Assembly (NCBI GenBank): GCA_031260045.1
Contig: JAIRKO010000030.1
Span: forward strand, 1 to 36,398
Direction of reading: 5' to 3'
Length of the DNA: 36,398 bases
DNA from: Dysgonamonadaceae bacterium
GTDB lineage: Bacteria > Bacteroidota > Bacteroidia > Bacteroidales > Azobacteroidaceae
Part shown: piece by piece, positions 35,498-36,398 of the stretch
Layout of the letters: every line of letters starts with the position of its first letter
How positions within the stretch are numbered: the stretch's first letter is position 1
Made by a program: the position numbers and the translations under genes
Notes under the pieces: generated by a model
The model's input: the letters and a program-made list of their open reading frames with translations, nothing else
Database searches by the model: none
Told to the model about the DNA's origin: nothing

Positions 35498-36118
35498 CGT
35501 TTCTCTTTTCCCCGGAGGTCCCGGCATTCGTTCGACGGTAAAACCGGCTTGCTGCATCATTCTCCTGACGCTGCCTTTTGCACAGTAGGTCGTGATAATT
35601 CCGCCCCGGTTCATAGCCGAAAATATCTTGCCGAATAGTTCGGGCGACCACGCATCAGGCTGTTTATTAGGGGCAAACGCATCGTAATAGACAATATCAT
35701 ACCTGTCAGGGAAATTAAAATCCTTAAAATCGGTTTTGATTTTTTTGAGATGTAAATACGGACTCACCGGCTCAAATTTTCCCCATTCGGCGCGGTGAAT
35801 AGATTGAAACAGGGCGGTTTCGGAATAGTTCAACCGGTCTGTAATTTCGGGCGGCAAAGGGAATTTTTCCAATCCGGTGTAAAAAACCTTAACTTTTTGA
35901 TTTTTCGCTTCCAGAGCAGTCAGCAAAACATTCAAACCCGTTCCGAAACCCATTTCAAGGACATGAATTTCCGCTTTCCGGCATTGTTTGAAGCCTGCTT
36001 CGATATACACATGCTTCGATTCGCCGATAGCGCCGTTTATGGAATGGTAATGCTCGTCCATTTCGGGGAGGAAAAGCGTGGGCGAGCCGTCGGCGGTTGT
36101 TTGTATCTTGATTTGCAT
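35477..36118 (-). CDS. mnmD: tRNA 5-methylaminomethyl-2-thiouridine methyltransferase MnmD
   Basis: A 213-residue SAM-dependent methyltransferase that completes the mnm5s2U modification at wobble position 34 of some tRNAs. It corresponds to the MnmC C-terminal/N-terminal methyltransferase part found as a separate protein in many phyla; the oxidase part is absent. Motifs: the SAM loop VLEMGFGTGLNVLLTALEA from residue 54 and the signature YDAFAPNKQPDAWSPELF. It ends with the family tail PGPPGKRETLRGKVV. The start at 36118 gives MQIKIQTTADGSPTLF; six further in-frame codons upstream are not needed. With queA it gives two wobble-base modification genes in the window. Confidence 0.9.
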   Translation of the reverse strand: MQIKIQTTADGSPTLFLPEMDEHYHSINGAIGESKHVYIEAGFKQCRKAEIHVLEMGFGTGLNVLLTALEAKNQKVKVFYTGLEKFPLPPEITDRLNYSETALFQSIHRAEWGKFEPVSPYLHLKKIKTDFKDFNFPDRYDIVYYDAFAPNKQPDAWSPELFGKIFSAMNRGGIITTYCAKGSVRRMMQQAGFTVERMPGPPGKRETLRGKVV

Positions 36119-36189
36119 ATTTTTACTTGTACACAAAGGCTCAAAAACGCCAAGATTTTATTAAGACATCCCTTAGCGTACAATTATCA

Positions 36190-36398
36190 TTACATCTTCC
36201 GCACCCAGCCGGCGCGACCTTTCACAATCAAAAAGCCTTTCGGTATTCGGATGATCGGTGCGTTTCCTTTATACAACAGCACCCCCGAAACACCATAAAC
36301 CATGATGTTTTCATTGGAGGGATTGTAGAGATAATCCCCCTTGCGATAAATATCCGGCTGTTCCGAGTTCGGATGATTGATGCCGGTAGGGTTTTCCG
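36190..36398 (-). CDS. C-terminal end of a secreted protein with a possible type IX sorting domain (partial)
   Basis: The last 69 codons of a minus-strand gene that enters from beyond the window. The end reads NIMVYGVSGVLLYKGNAP, then IIRIPKGFLIVKGRAGWVRKM-stop (36192-36190). The order 'VYGVSGVLLYKG ... IRIPKGFLIVK ... VRKM' resembles the type A C-terminal sorting domain of the type IX secretion system (V-x-G-x-L-V ... G-x-Y-I-V-x ... K). No start codon is present here, and the upstream function is not visible. The presence of porQ supports a working type IX system. Confidence 0.5.
   Translation of the reverse strand, partial: ENPTGINHPNSEQPDIYRKGDYLYNPSNENIMVYGVSGVLLYKGNAPIIRIPKGFLIVKGRAGWVRKM

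Overview
The window reads as chromosomal DNA from a Bacteroidota bacterium, most likely order Bacteroidales. The evidence is: promoters of the Bacteroidota type (TTG, 19-20 bases, TAnnTTTG), A-rich translation starts without Shine-Dalgarno sequences, a type IX secretion protein (PorQ), lineage-typical families (DUF4831, PadR-PspC/GIN pair, DUF5053, long EpsC-type serine acetyltransferase) and a rimP-nusA-infB-cvpA operon. No species can be named from sequence reading alone.

Layout. 1-5800 (minus): start of an exonuclease III gene, queA overlapping tdh, a DUF4831 protein, and a PspC/GIN membrane protein with its PadR regulator. 5950-9290 (plus): leucyl-tRNA synthetase, encoded as two separate reading frames. 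The first carries HIGH and the editing domain, the second KMSKS and the anticodon-binding part. About 450 bp between them holds a DUF1016 nuclease fragment and a palindromic repeat. 9290-12830: IS110 transposase remnant, a secreted protein, a Kelch-type lipoprotein and a serine acetyltransferase. 12830-13590: a graveyard with a palindromic repeat and a frameshifted YoeB-like toxin. 13590-20590 (plus): recA, porQ, cmk, guaB, mutS2. 20600-23400: DUF454 and DUF2269-like membrane proteins, a YhcH-family protein and an M24 peptidase. 23597-25130: tRNA-Ser(CGA) followed by the remains of an integrative element (truncated integrase arm domain, DUF5053 protein, GTACGAAAT repeats). 25159-30350 (minus): translation/transcription operon rimP-nusA-infB-cvpA with a strong leader hairpin. 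30416-32906 (minus): orphan OmpR-type response regulator, yajC, nusB. 33163-36398: tRNA-Val(GAC), purD, a polytopic membrane protein, mnmD (minus) and the 3' end of a gene whose C-terminus resembles a type IX sorting domain.

Most genes are housekeeping: translation (leuS, infB, rimP, tRNAs, queA, mnmD), transcription (nusA, nusB), recombination and repair (recA, mutS2, xth) and nucleotide synthesis (guaB, cmk, purD). The accessory signal lies in three families of dispersed repeats and in decayed mobile genes at 7669-8116, 9330-9530, 12830-13400 and 23680-25130. The strongest lead is the split leuS: both halves are uninterrupted and keep their catalytic motifs, suggesting a two-subunit LeuRS created by a recent insertion. 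Family assignments rest on recognising motifs by eye; no database search was run.
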